Part shown: piece by piece, positions 38,844-47,772 of the stretch
Layout of the letters: each line of letters starts with the position of its first letter
Position numbering within the stretch: position 1 is the stretch's first letter
Origin: Comamonadaceae bacterium UBA2334
GTDB lineage: Bacteria > Pseudomonadota > Gammaproteobacteria > Burkholderiales > Burkholderiaceae_C
Direction of reading: 5' to 3'
NCBI GenBank assembly: GCA_002344885.1
Contig: DDUQ01000041.1
Location: 1 to 64,000 of the forward strand
DNA: 64,000 nucleotides
The notes under the pieces: generated by a model
Database searches by the model: none
Told to the model about the DNA's origin: nothing
What the model saw: the letters and a program-made list of their open reading frames with translations, nothing else
Position numbers and translations under genes: made by a program

Positions 38844-39779
38844 TCAGGCGAACTCGGCCAGGCTCTTGCGCATTTTTTTCATCGCAGCGACTTCGATCTG
38901 GCGGATGCGCTCGGCGCTCACGCCGTATTCGGCAGCCAGTTCGTGCAGCGTCATGCCACCGCTGCCGTCGTCGTTGACCTTCAGCCAGCGCTCGGTCACG
39001 ATGCGGCGCGAGCGGTCGTCCAGCGTGGCCATGGCGTGGGCCACACCGTCAGAGGCCAGCACGTCACGGCGGCGGGCTTCCAGCACTGCGGTGGGTTCGT
39101 GGCTGGCATCGGCCAGGTAGGCAATCGGGCCGTAGGCTTCCTCGCCGTCGTCGCCAGGAGAGGGGTCGAGTACCACATCGCCACCGGCCATGCGGGTTTC
39201 CATCTCGATCACCTCTTCGCGCTTGACGTTCAGCTGGCGCGCCACCACGTCGATTTCGCGCTCGTTCAGCGTGTCGCGGTGGGTGTCTTCGTCTTCGGCA
39301 GCGGCATCGGCTTTGAAGCCTTGCTTCATGCTGCGCAGGTTGAAGAACAGTTTGCGCTGCGCCTTGGTGGTGGCCACCTTGACCATGCGCCAGTTCTTCA
39401 GGATGTATTCGTGGATCTCGGCTTTGATCCAGTGCATGGCGTAGCTCACCAGGCGCACGCCCTGGTCAGGGTCGAAGCGCTTGACGGCCTTCATCAGGCC
39501 CACGTTGCCCTCTTGAATGAGGTCGCCGTGCGGCAGACCGTAACCCAGGTACTGGCGGGAAATGGACACGACCAGGCGCAGGTGGGACATCACCAACTTG
39601 CCGGCGGCATCCAGGTCGTTGGTGTCGCGCAGTTGACGTGCGTAACGCTGCTCCTCTTCGGGCGTGAGCAAGGGCAGGCGGTTGACCGCCGAAATGTAGG
39701 CATCCAGATGACCCAGCGGCGGCACCAGCGACCACGGGTTGGCTACCGAGAGGGCATGTGTGGGGGCAAGGGTTGTCAT
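38844..39779 (-). CDS. rpoH: RNA polymerase heat-shock sigma factor RpoH (sigma 32)
   Basis: 311-residue group 3-like sigma factor. Region 2 contains GDLIQEGNVGLMKAVKRFD and SYAMHWIKAEIHEYIL; the RpoH box QRKLFFNLR follows; region 4 ends with LAAEYGVSAERIRQIE. It directs transcription of chaperone and protease genes. The start MTTLAPTHALSVANPW gives a typical betaproteobacterial length. A CIRCE element sits 41-67 bases upstream, so HrcA likely represses rpoH. A terminator follows the gene. Confidence 0.96.
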   Translation of the reverse strand: MTTLAPTHALSVANPWSLVPPLGHLDAYISAVNRLPLLTPEEEQRYARQLRDTNDLDAAGKLVMSHLRLVVSISRQYLGYGLPHGDLIQEGNVGLMKAVKRFDPDQGVRLVSYAMHWIKAEIHEYILKNWRMVKVATTKAQRKLFFNLRSMKQGFKADAAAEDEDTHRDTLNEREIDVVARQLNVKREEVIEMETRMAGGDVVLDPSPGDDGEEAYGPIAYLADASHEPTAVLEARRRDVLASDGVAHAMATLDDRSRRIVTERWLKVNDDGSGGMTLHELAAEYGVSAERIRQIEVAAMKKMRKSLAEFA

Positions 39780-39819
39780 GTGTCGTCTGCTTTCTGTGTT
39801 CCATGGAACACGTGAAATG

Positions 39820-39846
39820 TTAGCACTCTATTGGAGTGAGTGCTAA
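39820..39846 (-). promoter_or_regulatory. CIRCE operator (HrcA-binding site) upstream of rpoH
   Basis: TTAGCACTC-N9-GAGTGCTAA is an exact match to the CIRCE consensus. It lies 41 bases upstream of the rpoH start codon and should allow HrcA to repress rpoH in the absence of heat stress. Confidence 0.95.
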
Positions 39847-39851
39847 CGCCA

Positions 39852-39879
39852 GAGTTCCCTGACAGTCAGGAAAGACTCT
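39852..39879. repeat. Imperfect inverted repeat next to CIRCE
   Basis: CCTGAC and GTCAGG face each other around a single A, flanked by GAGT and GACTC arms. It may be a second operator or a hairpin in the rpoH promoter region. Confidence 0.4.
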
Positions 39880-40111
39880 GATTGGCCTCCTGGCAGGGAG
39901 TACGGTTTGAACTGTACGGTTCATTTAAATTCCAAAAAATAGGAATATTTATGAATATAACTTCGTATTTTAGTGATGAATATCAATCCCAGTCATGGGA
40001 ACCCGTGTTGCTGGCGTGTGGTCTGGCTTCGTGTGGCCGAGATCATCGTCCGGTTTGGGTACAGTCACCGCCATCACTTGGTGGGGCACGTCTGATGAAA
40101 GCGAGCAAAAC

Positions 40112-40885
40112 ATGAACGTTGCGAACTGGCGCGTGGTGCTGACGGGGCACAGTCGGGGCTTGGGGGCCGCGCTGGCGCGGGCGTTGCTGGCCCGGGGTAT
40201 CTCGGTATTGGGGCTGTCGCGCCAGGCCCTGACGGGTGTGCCCGGCCAACAGGCTGCGCAGTTGACCGAGGTGGCGCTGGACCTGTCCGATGTGTCGGCG
40301 GTCGAAGCCTGGTTGGCAAGTGGCAGGCTGGGCTCCTGGCTGGCGGGTGCCGAACACACCCTGCTGGTCAACAACGCCGGTACGGTGGCACCCATCGGTG
40401 CGGCGGGCGGCTTGCAGCCGGGAACGTCCGGGCAGGTGGGCCTGGGGCCGCTGGCGCGTGCGATTGCCCTGAACGTGACCACCCCCTTGGTGCTGACGGA
40501 TGCGTTTGTGGCCGCCACACGGGGCCGGGCAGACCGGCGTGTGGCCCACGTGTCCAGCGGCGCGGCACGCAACCCGTATCCGGGCTGGAGCACCTATTGC
40601 GCTACCAAAGCGGCACTGGACATGCATGCGCGTGCCACCCAGCTCGATGCGGTGCCCGGTTTGCGTGTGGCCAGCGTGGCACCCGGTGTCATCGACACCG
40701 ACATGCAAGCCGACATCCGGGCGGCCAGCGCTGCCGACTTTCCGATGCATGCGCGCTTTGTCGCCATGAAGCAGGACGGCCAACTCACCGCAGCCGACGA
40801 TGCCGCCCAGCGCCTGGTGGCTTACTTTCTGTCGGACGCTTTCGGCAGCGACCCGACACCTGATATCCGTCAGGTGTCAGTCTGA
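40112..40885 (+). CDS. Short-chain dehydrogenase/reductase
   Basis: 257-residue classical SDR. The NAD(P) motif is TGHSRGLG near residue 11, the NNAG motif follows near residue 90, and the catalytic Ser and Tyr-X3-Lys are in VSSGAARN and YCATK. The substrate cannot be predicted; the TGHSRGLG pattern is seen in sepiapterin/benzil reductase-like SDRs. ATG 40112 removes a non-homologous extension from 39995. The 3' end overlaps the convergent gene at 40870 by 16 bases. Confidence 0.88.
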   Translation: MNVANWRVVLTGHSRGLGAALARALLARGISVLGLSRQALTGVPGQQAAQLTEVALDLSDVSAVEAWLASGRLGSWLAGAEHTLLVNNAGTVAPIGAAGGLQPGTSGQVGLGPLARAIALNVTTPLVLTDAFVAATRGRADRRVAHVSSGAARNPYPGWSTYCATKAALDMHARATQLDAVPGLRVASVAPGVIDTDMQADIRAASAADFPMHARFVAMKQDGQLTAADDAAQRLVAYFLSDAFGSDPTPDIRQVSV

Positions 40886-41304
40886 ACCTGGCGTGCCAGC
40901 CAGTCCGTCACCTGGGTTTGCAGCGCTTGCTCGGGGCACAGCCCCAAGGCCAGGGCTTTGGCGTTGACGTGGCTGATGACGCCGGTGGCCCAGGTGCTCT
41001 GCGCCTGGCCGATGCAGGCCGAGGTGTGCGCCACGGTGCAGGCCGCCAGACCGGCTTCGTCTAGCATGGGCAGCGCGGCAATGCCGGCCTGGGCCAACCC
41101 TACGCCCGCATCGTTGAACACGGTGAGTGCCGGTCGCACCGCCAGTGCGTAGCGTCCTGCGCTCAGTCCGCCGTGCGAGGCGGTGATGGCGATGCAGCCC
41201 ACATCATCAGCGGTCAGTTCGGCCACCGAGTCCACCAGGCGCAGGGCCGGTGTGAGCCGTCGGGCAGTTGCCCCTGTCTGAAGGGTGTCCGGCAGGGCAT
41301 TCAT
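40870..41304 (-). CDS. Conserved protein of unknown function beside an SDR gene
   Basis: 144-residue protein that I do not recognise. It has no signal peptide or membrane segment. A central block reads ITASHGGLSAGRYAL, then FNDAGVGLAQAGIAALPML and later TGVISHVNAKALALG, a pattern of small residues that suggests a compact alpha/beta fold with a conserved Ser-His-Gly-Gly turn. It starts 13 bases after the SDR gene at 41318-42130, on the same strand, so the two are probably one operon. ATG 41304 is chosen because the longer frame runs back into the SDR gene. Confidence 0.72.
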   Translation of the reverse strand: MNALPDTLQTGATARRLTPALRLVDSVAELTADDVGCIAITASHGGLSAGRYALAVRPALTVFNDAGVGLAQAGIAALPMLDEAGLAACTVAHTSACIGQAQSTWATGVISHVNAKALALGLCPEQALQTQVTDWLARQVQTDT

Positions 41305-41317
41305 GCGGGCGGGTGGC

Positions 41318-42130
41318 TCAAGGGTTGCGTCGCAGCGTGGGCAGCCCCACGCCAGCTGCGTCGAAACCGCCGTCCACTGCCAGCACCTGGCCGTTGATGT
41401 AGCTTGCTGCCGGGCTGCACAGAAATCCCACCACTGCGGCAATTTCTTCGGGTGTGCCGTAGCGGTTCAAAGGAATGGTGTCGTGGTAATCGGCGCGGAT
41501 GGCGGGTGTGTGCACCAGCTTTGCCATGGCGGTGTCGACAGGGCCTGGTGCCACGGCGTTGACGCGAATGCCTGCATTTCCCAGTTCAACGGCTTGTTGT
41601 TTCGTCAGGTGAATCAAGGCTGCCTTGCTGGTGCCGTAAGCCACACGGAGCGTGCTGGCGCGCAGGCCCGAGATGGAGGCAATGTTGACCACCGCGCCGC
41701 CGCCGCTGGCCAGCATCAAGGGCACGCAAGCTTGCGTGCACAGGAAGGGGCCGTTCAGGTTGCTGGCCATCACGGCTTGCCAGTCTGCAAACGTGGTGTC
41801 GCCAATGGGCTTGAACACCGCCACACCGGCGTTGTTCACCAGCGCATCCAGCCGCCCCCAGGTGTTGCTGATTTGCCCGACCGCTGTAGCAACGGCATCG
41901 GGCTGGCCCACGTCGGCTTCCAGTGCCAGCACCTCTCCCATGGCAGACAGTTGACGGGTGGTGGTTTGCAGGCCGGGTCCGTCCCAATCAAGCAGGGCGA
42001 CACGGTAGCCTGTTTGCAAAAAATGCGTAGCAATCGCCATGCCGATGCCACGTGCAGCGCCGGTGACCAGCGCCACCGGATGGGGTGGCTGGGTGACGGC
42101 TGCTGAGTGCGGGTCTGAATTTTCGGTCAT
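41318..42130 (-). CDS. Short-chain dehydrogenase/reductase (3-oxoacyl-ACP reductase-like)
   Basis: 270-residue classical SDR with cofactor motif TGAARGIG, NNAG motif, catalytic Ser in NIASISGLRA and YGTSK. The C-terminal SYINGQVLAVDGG signature is typical of FabG-like members, although FabG itself is normally in a fatty acid operon. AGAGG lies six bases upstream of ATG in an AT-rich leader. It is the first gene of a two-gene operon with the unknown protein downstream. Substrate unknown. Confidence 0.9.
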   Translation of the reverse strand: MTENSDPHSAAVTQPPHPVALVTGAARGIGMAIATHFLQTGYRVALLDWDGPGLQTTTRQLSAMGEVLALEADVGQPDAVATAVGQISNTWGRLDALVNNAGVAVFKPIGDTTFADWQAVMASNLNGPFLCTQACVPLMLASGGGAVVNIASISGLRASTLRVAYGTSKAALIHLTKQQAVELGNAGIRVNAVAPGPVDTAMAKLVHTPAIRADYHDTIPLNRYGTPEEIAAVVGFLCSPAASYINGQVLAVDGGFDAAGVGLPTLRRNP

Positions 42131-42189
42131 GAATGGCCTCTGTCGCTTTTATTTATTGATATTGACGCAATCAAAATAATCAAATTGCA

Positions 42190-44679
42190 TCAACCGCGCT
42201 GCGCTTGTCTGAACGCCATCACCGCCTGGTTGCGCAGGGTCTTGAGCAGCGACAGACCCTTGTCGTCCAGCAGAATGCTCTCGGCTTGGGCTTTGTCGGC
42301 ATAGACCAGGCCCAAGGTCGAGCTCTTGAACTGCAGTGGCAGCAGCACGAACGCGCCAGCGCCGATGCGCTGCCGATACCAGTCGGGCAGGTTTTGCGTG
42401 ACTTTCGCTTCCGATGTGTCGTGTATGAGGGTGTCGATGCCCTTGCTGGCCACCAGAGCAAACAGGTTGTGGGGCTCGTTCAGGCCGACTTTGAACAGGC
42501 GTGATGCCTCGGTACCGCCATCGCCCAGGCCAAGGCGCCCCTGCAGTTGGCCGGTGCGGGCATCCTTCAGGCACAGCACCACCATGCGGAAGCCCATGGC
42601 GCGGTACATGGATTCGAGAATCATGCGCAGCACGTCATTCAGGTTGATATGGTCTGCCATCAGCGCGTTGCTGACATCCTGAATGCCTTGTGCCAGCAGC
42701 GCGGCTGTCTGGTCGGTGTCAGGGCTGCGGGTTACTGAGGCATCGGCTTGCCCGTTCGCCATGCCGGGTGCGCCGCCTTTGGCGGCAGTCGGTGGAACGG
42801 TTGTGGCTGTCAGCGCGGTGGCACCCGGTACCACGTTTTCGACGGATTCGGGCTGTGCAGCGACGGGGTGAATCAGCCTGGCCGCCGGTGACTGACGGGC
42901 CACCCGCAACCCGATGGCGTCGGCCGTGGTGGCCAGCTTGTCCCGCGCTGCGACGGCCAGGTGCTCCAGAGCATCGGTGGGCTGGCCCAGCACAGCGGCA
43001 TAGCGGGCAGCTGTTTTGCGAAGGGTAGCTGGCAGTTGTTCCTCGGGCGTGTGCAGAAACACATCGGCCAGGTCGTTGGCAGCACCGGCGACCCAGTGCA
43101 TGCGCTCGGTCGGGTCGGCCGGTGGGCGGGACGGCGGCACAGTGGCCACCTTGCGCATGAGCCTGAGCATGCTGTCGGGCAGCCCCCACGCTTTGCCCAC
43201 GCTCTGACCCAGCGTTTCGTAGGTGATGCCGAGCACGGTTTTGGATGCGCTCTCCTCGTTCGGGTGATGGGGCCCGGCCATGGCCTGGCGCACCTGGGTG
43301 GCTTCGTCCGGCAGGTAGAACTCAGTGAGCATGCGCCCCAGGTTCTGGAAGAGCGCACCCAGAAAAACCTCTTCACCCTCGCGCAAGTTTGGGGGCCGCA
43401 GGTCGGTTGCAAGCGACGCCGCCAGCAGCGCGCGCAAGTATTCCCCTTTGAGTTGCGCCGCGTGCGCTTTGTTTTCCATGTGGTCGAGCAGCACCAGGCT
43501 CATGGCAACGTTGCGGATGCCCGTGAAACCGATCAGGCTGACCGCGCGCGACACCGTGTTGATGTGGCCAGCCCCCACGTGGCTGAAGTGCGCGGAGTTG
43601 ACGATGCGCAGCACCTTGTTGGTCAACGCCACGTCCTTGAGGATTTCGTTGGTCAGGCTGTTGATGTTTTCGTTCTCGGAGGCAGCGAGGTTTTGAACCC
43701 GCAGGATCTGCTCCGACATGGCCGGGAAATCGGTGGTGCGCCGCATGCGCCGCAGCAGGAAATCCAGCGTGGCGTTGGTGGGCGAGTCGGATGTGCCGCC
43801 TGGCACAGGATCTTCGGGCGTTTCAATCCAGCGGTGGAGTGCTTCGGCCATGTCGGCTGCGGAAGCAAACCGCATTTCGGGGTCGCGTGCCAGGGCGCGG
43901 TGCACCAGTGCCCGCAGGTTGTCGTCCACCGGATGGGCAGGGTCCAGGGGCAGCACCAGGTCTTCATGGGCCACCCGGTAGATGGCGCGGTAGGGGTCTG
44001 ATTCGGCCACCAACGGTCGGCCCAGCAGCATTTCGGCCAGTACCAGGCCCGCGCTGAACACGTCGCTGACCGGACGTGGTGGCTGCCCCCTGGCGCTTTC
44101 CGGCGAGAGGTAGCCTGGTGTCCCGGTCACGCCGGGCATGGCTTGTGCCAGTTGACCGGATGGTGTGCCGTCCACGCGCAGCGCCAGGCCGAAATCGGTC
44201 ACCTTGGCATGGCCTTGCTCGCCCAGCAGAATGTTGGCCGGCTTGAGGTCTCGGTGCACCACCCCTTGCCGGTGTGCGGCCTCGAGGGCTGCCAGCACCT
44301 CGGTCATGACGGCCACCGCCCGACTGGGTGCCAGCGCACCGCCAGTCTTGAGTTGCTGCGCCAGTGATGGGCCCGGCACGTATTCCAGTACCAGGCCGGG
44401 GCGGTTGTCGTACACGTCCGCTTCGAACAGCGTGACGATGTGCGGATGGGTCAATCGGCTCAGGTTGCGGGCCTCCATGAGCCACTGTTGCGCTTCGGGT
44501 GGCAGGCTGCCGTCAGCGGGTGAATGCAACAACTTGAGCGCCACATCACGCTGCAACAGGGGGTCGTGGGCCAACCACACGGCGGCCTGTGCCCCCCGGC
44601 CCAGCAGCTTTTTCAGCTCGAAGCGCCCCAGTGTCGATGGGGTGCCGGTCACGGTTTGCAGGTGTACGGGTGTGGACAT
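42190..44679 (-). CDS. Ser/Thr protein kinase-HDOD-GAF multidomain protein
   Basis: 829-residue cytoplasmic protein. The N-terminal kinase (residues about 18-285) is complete: Lys49 in VALKLL, HRDLKPAN (Asp144), DFG at 162-164 and the TPGYLSPE activation segment. An HDOD domain (about 315-520) follows, with FPAMSEQILRVQNL and ILKDVALTNKVLRIVNSAHF. The last 160 residues look like a GAF domain (MVVLCLKDARTGQLQGRLGL onward). No transmembrane segment is seen. The order suggests an Hanks-type kinase regulated by, or scaffolded on, HDOD and a small-molecule-binding GAF. ATG 44679 is chosen because the kinase fold starts there; the frame is open to 44769. Confidence 0.9.
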   Translation of the reverse strand: MSTPVHLQTVTGTPSTLGRFELKKLLGRGAQAAVWLAHDPLLQRDVALKLLHSPADGSLPPEAQQWLMEARNLSRLTHPHIVTLFEADVYDNRPGLVLEYVPGPSLAQQLKTGGALAPSRAVAVMTEVLAALEAAHRQGVVHRDLKPANILLGEQGHAKVTDFGLALRVDGTPSGQLAQAMPGVTGTPGYLSPESARGQPPRPVSDVFSAGLVLAEMLLGRPLVAESDPYRAIYRVAHEDLVLPLDPAHPVDDNLRALVHRALARDPEMRFASAADMAEALHRWIETPEDPVPGGTSDSPTNATLDFLLRRMRRTTDFPAMSEQILRVQNLAASENENINSLTNEILKDVALTNKVLRIVNSAHFSHVGAGHINTVSRAVSLIGFTGIRNVAMSLVLLDHMENKAHAAQLKGEYLRALLAASLATDLRPPNLREGEEVFLGALFQNLGRMLTEFYLPDEATQVRQAMAGPHHPNEESASKTVLGITYETLGQSVGKAWGLPDSMLRLMRKVATVPPSRPPADPTERMHWVAGAANDLADVFLHTPEEQLPATLRKTAARYAAVLGQPTDALEHLAVAARDKLATTADAIGLRVARQSPAARLIHPVAAQPESVENVVPGATALTATTVPPTAAKGGAPGMANGQADASVTRSPDTDQTAALLAQGIQDVSNALMADHINLNDVLRMILESMYRAMGFRMVVLCLKDARTGQLQGRLGLGDGGTEASRLFKVGLNEPHNLFALVASKGIDTLIHDTSEAKVTQNLPDWYRQRIGAGAFVLLPLQFKSSTLGLVYADKAQAESILLDDKGLSLLKTLRNQAVMAFRQAQRG

Positions 44680-44730
44680 AAGTGCATCGTACCCCCGAGG
44701 CGGGGGCGCTGACGAGTCAGATGTCGCACA

Positions 44731-45849
44731 ATGACTCAAACTCACTTTCCATTTGTTGCCATGACACATCCTGTTGGTACCGCATCATCTGTTTCTGCCG
44801 CCGAGCCTCGCCTGACGTCCCTCTCCCACGGTGGGGGCTGTGGTTGCAAGATTGCACCGGGTGTGCTGAGCGACATCCTGAAAAACCTGCCGGGCAGCCC
44901 CGTGCCACCTGAACTGCTGGTGGGCATTGAAACGGCGGACGATGCGGCTGTGTACAAACTGAACGATGAGCAGGCGCTGATTGCCACCACGGATTTCTTC
45001 ATGCCCATCGTCGACGACCCGTATGACTTTGGCCGCATTGCTGCCACCAATGCGATTTCCGACGTGTATGCCATGGGGGGTACGCCCATTCTGGCGCTGG
45101 CGCTGGTGGGCATGCCCATCGGCGTGCTGAGCGTGGAAACCATCGGTCGCATTCTGTCGGGTGGGCAAAGCATCTGCCGCGAAGCAGGCATACCCATTGC
45201 CGGGGGGCACACCATCGATTCGGTGGAACCCATCTACGGCCTGGTGGTCATGGGCCTGGTGCATCCGTCCCGTGTCAAGCGCAACGCCGATGCGCGTGTG
45301 GGTGACCGGTTGGTGCTGGGCAAGCCGTTGGGCGTGGGCGTGCTGTCGGCAGCCCTGAAAAAACAGGCGCTGGACGATGCCGGCCACGCCCAGATGATTG
45401 CCAACACCACGAAGCTCAACCGTCCGGGGCCTCAGTTGGCGGTCCTGCCCGGTGTCCACGCGCTGACCGATGTGACCGGCTTCGGCCTGGCGGGTCACGC
45501 GCTGGAGCTGGCCAGAGGTGCCGGTTGCGCAGTGCGCCTGAACATGGCGCGGGTGCCCCTGTTGCAAGGTGTGCGCGAGTGGGCGGGCCAAGGCATGGTC
45601 ACCGGCGCGAGCGGGCGCAACTGGACGGCCTACGGCCGTGAGGTAAGCCTGTCGGCCAGCCTGACGGATGTGGACCGCGCCTTGCTGACCGATCCGCAAA
45701 CCAGCGGCGGCCTGCTGGTCTCCTGCGCGCCAGAGGCTGTGGCCGGTGTGTTGGAGGTCTTTGCCGCGCACGGATTCGACCGTGCGACAGACATCGGTGA
45801 AGTGGTGGCCGCCCCACCGGACGGTGCCACGCGCCTGTGGGTGGACTGA
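44731..45849 (+). CDS. selD: Selenide, water dikinase SelD
   Basis: 372-residue enzyme that makes selenophosphate from selenide and ATP for selenouridine or selenocysteine synthesis. The active site reads GGGCGCK with Cys37 and Lys40 (E. coli Cys17 and Lys20), so this is the cysteine form, not a selenoprotein. [27 protein letters not shown] and [13 protein letters not shown] are further SelD signatures. The start is ATG 44731 or 44761; neither has a good ribosome-binding site. It is divergent from the kinase gene with a gap of only about 50 bases. No selA, selB or mnmH (selU) lies in the window. Confidence 0.95.
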   Translation: MTQTHFPFVAMTHPVGTASSVSAAEPRLTSLSHGGGCGCKIAPGVLSDILKNLPGSPVPPELLVGIETADDAAVYKLNDEQALIATTDFFMPIVDDPYDFGRIAATNAISDVYAMGGTPILALALVGMPIGVLSVETIGRILSGGQSICREAGIPIAGGHTIDSVEPIYGLVVMGLVHPSRVKRNADARVGDRLVLGKPLGVGVLSAALKKQALDDAGHAQMIANTTKLNRPGPQLAVLPGVHALTDVTGFGLAGHALELARGAGCAVRLNMARVPLLQGVREWAGQGMVTGASGRNWTAYGREVSLSASLTDVDRALLTDPQTSGGLLVSCAPEAVAGVLEVFAAHGFDRATDIGEVVAAPPDGATRLWVD

Positions 45850-45938
45850 ATGCGTTCAGCTGCCCGTTGTCAGGCCATCGTGAGGGGTGGCTGAGGGGGT
45901 AACTGAGGGATGGCGGCCAGGCGCGGGTCAGCTACGGG

Positions 45939-47237
45939 TCAGCCGCGGCGGAAGCGGGCCATGAACTCCCGGTCTGTTTTGTCTTTCCAGCGCCAGGCCC
46001 AGGCCCCTTCGGCACTCATGCCGCCCCAGTTGGCGATGGCGGTTCGGTCGCCGCAACTGATGAAGCTGACGCCGTGCTGCGAAGGGTTGTGTGCGTTCAG
46101 CGGCTGGTTGGTCAGCGAGGCCAGCAGGTTGAGCGCCAGATCGGCACCTGCCTGTTTGGCCCGGTTGCCGTTTTTGTTCTGCGGGCGGTCCACCCGGCTG
46201 GCCACATCGCCGGCGGCGAACACGTTTTTGTGCGACGTGCTTTGCAAGTGGGCGTTGACCTGCGCATAGCCTTCGGCATCCTGTGCCAGGCCGCTGTGCT
46301 GCAGCCATTCGGGCGCAGCCGAACCGGTGGCCAGAAAGGTGTACTCGCTGGGCAGCGAGCGCCCGTCGTCCAGTTCGATGCGGTCCGCATGCACGCGGGT
46401 GCAACGGTTGCTGTGCACCTCGATCTGCCGGTTGCGCAGTTGCTGGGCCAGGCGCTTTTGCGTGCCCTTGGGAAAATCGGCGGCCAGCACCGGGCCGCCA
46501 GCCACCAGACTGAACTGGGCCCGAAGGCCTGCGGCCTGCAAACCCTGGTGCATGGCAAGCACCAGTTCGACCCCGGACACGCCGCCACCAATCATGTTGA
46601 TGCGAAGCGGACTGTCCGGATGGGCTTTGGCCTTGTTGAGCAACTGCGACCACCGGTTGACAAACTGCTCTAGCGGTCGCACCAGGATGGCATGTTCGAA
46701 CGCACCAGGAATGGCTTTGTCCAGCGTGCGCTTTTCCATGACCGAGCCGGTGTCGATGCTCAGGAAATCGTAGGTCATCATGGCTGGCCGGTTGGTGCTG
46801 ATGCCCGTCTTGTGCAGATCCACCCCAGGGCTGCTGCCGCCGTAGTCGAGCATGATGGACTGGGTGTTCGCATCCAGCCCGGTGCAGCGTGCGCTGATCC
46901 AGCGGGCCCCGGCTTCACGGATCAATGGTTGGAGGTCGATCTGGCAGTCTTCCAGCGGGTAGTGCCCTGCCACAAAACCCGGTGTCATGCTGCTGTACGT
47001 CTGGTAAGACCAGGGCGTGACCAGCGTGACATCCAGGTCCGAACGGCGGTTGGCGGCCAGTTGCGTCAGCACCTGCAGATGTGCGTGTCCGGCACCCAGC
47101 AGCAACAGGGTCTTGATGCGGTCCATGCCCAGCGTGGTGGCAAACGCGGCATCGGCCTTCTTGTCTACAAAATAGACACCGGTCAGTTCAAACTGGCCGG
47201 TTGCGCCGAAATCGGGCTCTTCGGAGCTTTTCTTCAT
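45939..47237 (-). CDS. FAD-dependent pyridine nucleotide oxidoreductase of the SelD-associated type
   Basis: 432-residue flavoprotein with an NDH-2-like fold. The FAD motif LLLGAGHAHLQVL lies near residue 44, the NAD motif GGGVSGVELVLAM near 215, and the C-terminal FAD motif NVFAAGDVAS near 345. GAGHAH and the general form match the family (TIGR03169) often fused to the N-terminus of SelD or encoded beside it. Here the two are separate, convergent genes 89 bases apart. It may supply reduced selenium species to SelD; the reaction is unproven. The first 37 residues are poorly conserved, so a start near MDRIKTLLL (about 47126) is possible. Confidence 0.88.
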   Translation of the reverse strand: MKKSSEEPDFGATGQFELTGVYFVDKKADAAFATTLGMDRIKTLLLLGAGHAHLQVLTQLAANRRSDLDVTLVTPWSYQTYSSMTPGFVAGHYPLEDCQIDLQPLIREAGARWISARCTGLDANTQSIMLDYGGSSPGVDLHKTGISTNRPAMMTYDFLSIDTGSVMEKRTLDKAIPGAFEHAILVRPLEQFVNRWSQLLNKAKAHPDSPLRINMIGGGVSGVELVLAMHQGLQAAGLRAQFSLVAGGPVLAADFPKGTQKRLAQQLRNRQIEVHSNRCTRVHADRIELDDGRSLPSEYTFLATGSAAPEWLQHSGLAQDAEGYAQVNAHLQSTSHKNVFAAGDVASRVDRPQNKNGNRAKQAGADLALNLLASLTNQPLNAHNPSQHGVSFISCGDRTAIANWGGMSAEGAWAWRWKDKTDREFMARFRRG

Positions 47238-47359
47238 GGCGGGTGGTCGGTTGGGGGTGACAGTCAGCACATTATGCGTCCAGCCGCTGTCACCAGCACG
47301 ACGGCCTGTCGTCTGCCCGGTCGCCCCCGCCCGGCAGCGGTGCAAGCGTCTTGTCCGGC

Positions 47360-47668
47360 TCAGTCGGGTGGTGCCAGGCGAACCGGGCCCAGCGGTTCGG
47401 CCACGCAGGGCAGGGCATAGCCCGCGGCCCGTTCTTCGGCGCTCAGCCCCGGCCAGGCGATGGTGTGGCACACCTCGCCCTCCAGCACCTTTGCCAGACA
47501 AGTCCTGCACGTGCCGTTGCGACAGGAGCTGGGCCAGTCGATGCCACCTGCCTCCATCGAGGCAAGCAGGGGCTGGCCAACCCAGGCGTCAAAACAGTCC
47601 GGCCGACCCGGCGCGGTGCCGTCCACCTTTGCCGGGTGAAACAGCGGCTCAGGCTGCTGGTTTGTCAT
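47360..47668 (-). CDS. Plant-type [2Fe-2S] ferredoxin
   Basis: 102-residue ferredoxin with the cluster ligands Cys49, Cys54, Cys57 and Cys88 in the spacing CX4CX2C...C (SSCRNGTCRTC and ALPCVA). It lies 122 bases upstream of the flavoprotein gene on the same strand and could be its electron partner. The N-terminal 25 residues are less conserved. Confidence 0.9.
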   Translation of the reverse strand: MTNQQPEPLFHPAKVDGTAPGRPDCFDAWVGQPLLASMEAGGIDWPSSCRNGTCRTCLAKVLEGEVCHTIAWPGLSAEERAAGYALPCVAEPLGPVRLAPPD

Positions 47669-47772
47669 GCAGGGGGCGTGGCGTCAGGTTGGACAGGGCG
47701 GTGGGCGACCCGCAAGACCGGCGTAACAGGGATGGCAAGGCGCTGCCAGGGTGTGCCAGTGCCGTGCAAAGC

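Larger units (their letters stand above)
39780..40111. other. 332-bp divergent intergenic region between rpoH and an SDR gene
   Basis: No gene is seen. It holds the CIRCE element (39820-39846), an imperfect inverted repeat around CCTGACAGTCAGG (39852-39879), an AT-rich stretch from 39920, and a 9-of-10 FNR-like site GTGAT-GAAT-ATCAA at 39973-39986. Confidence 0.6.
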
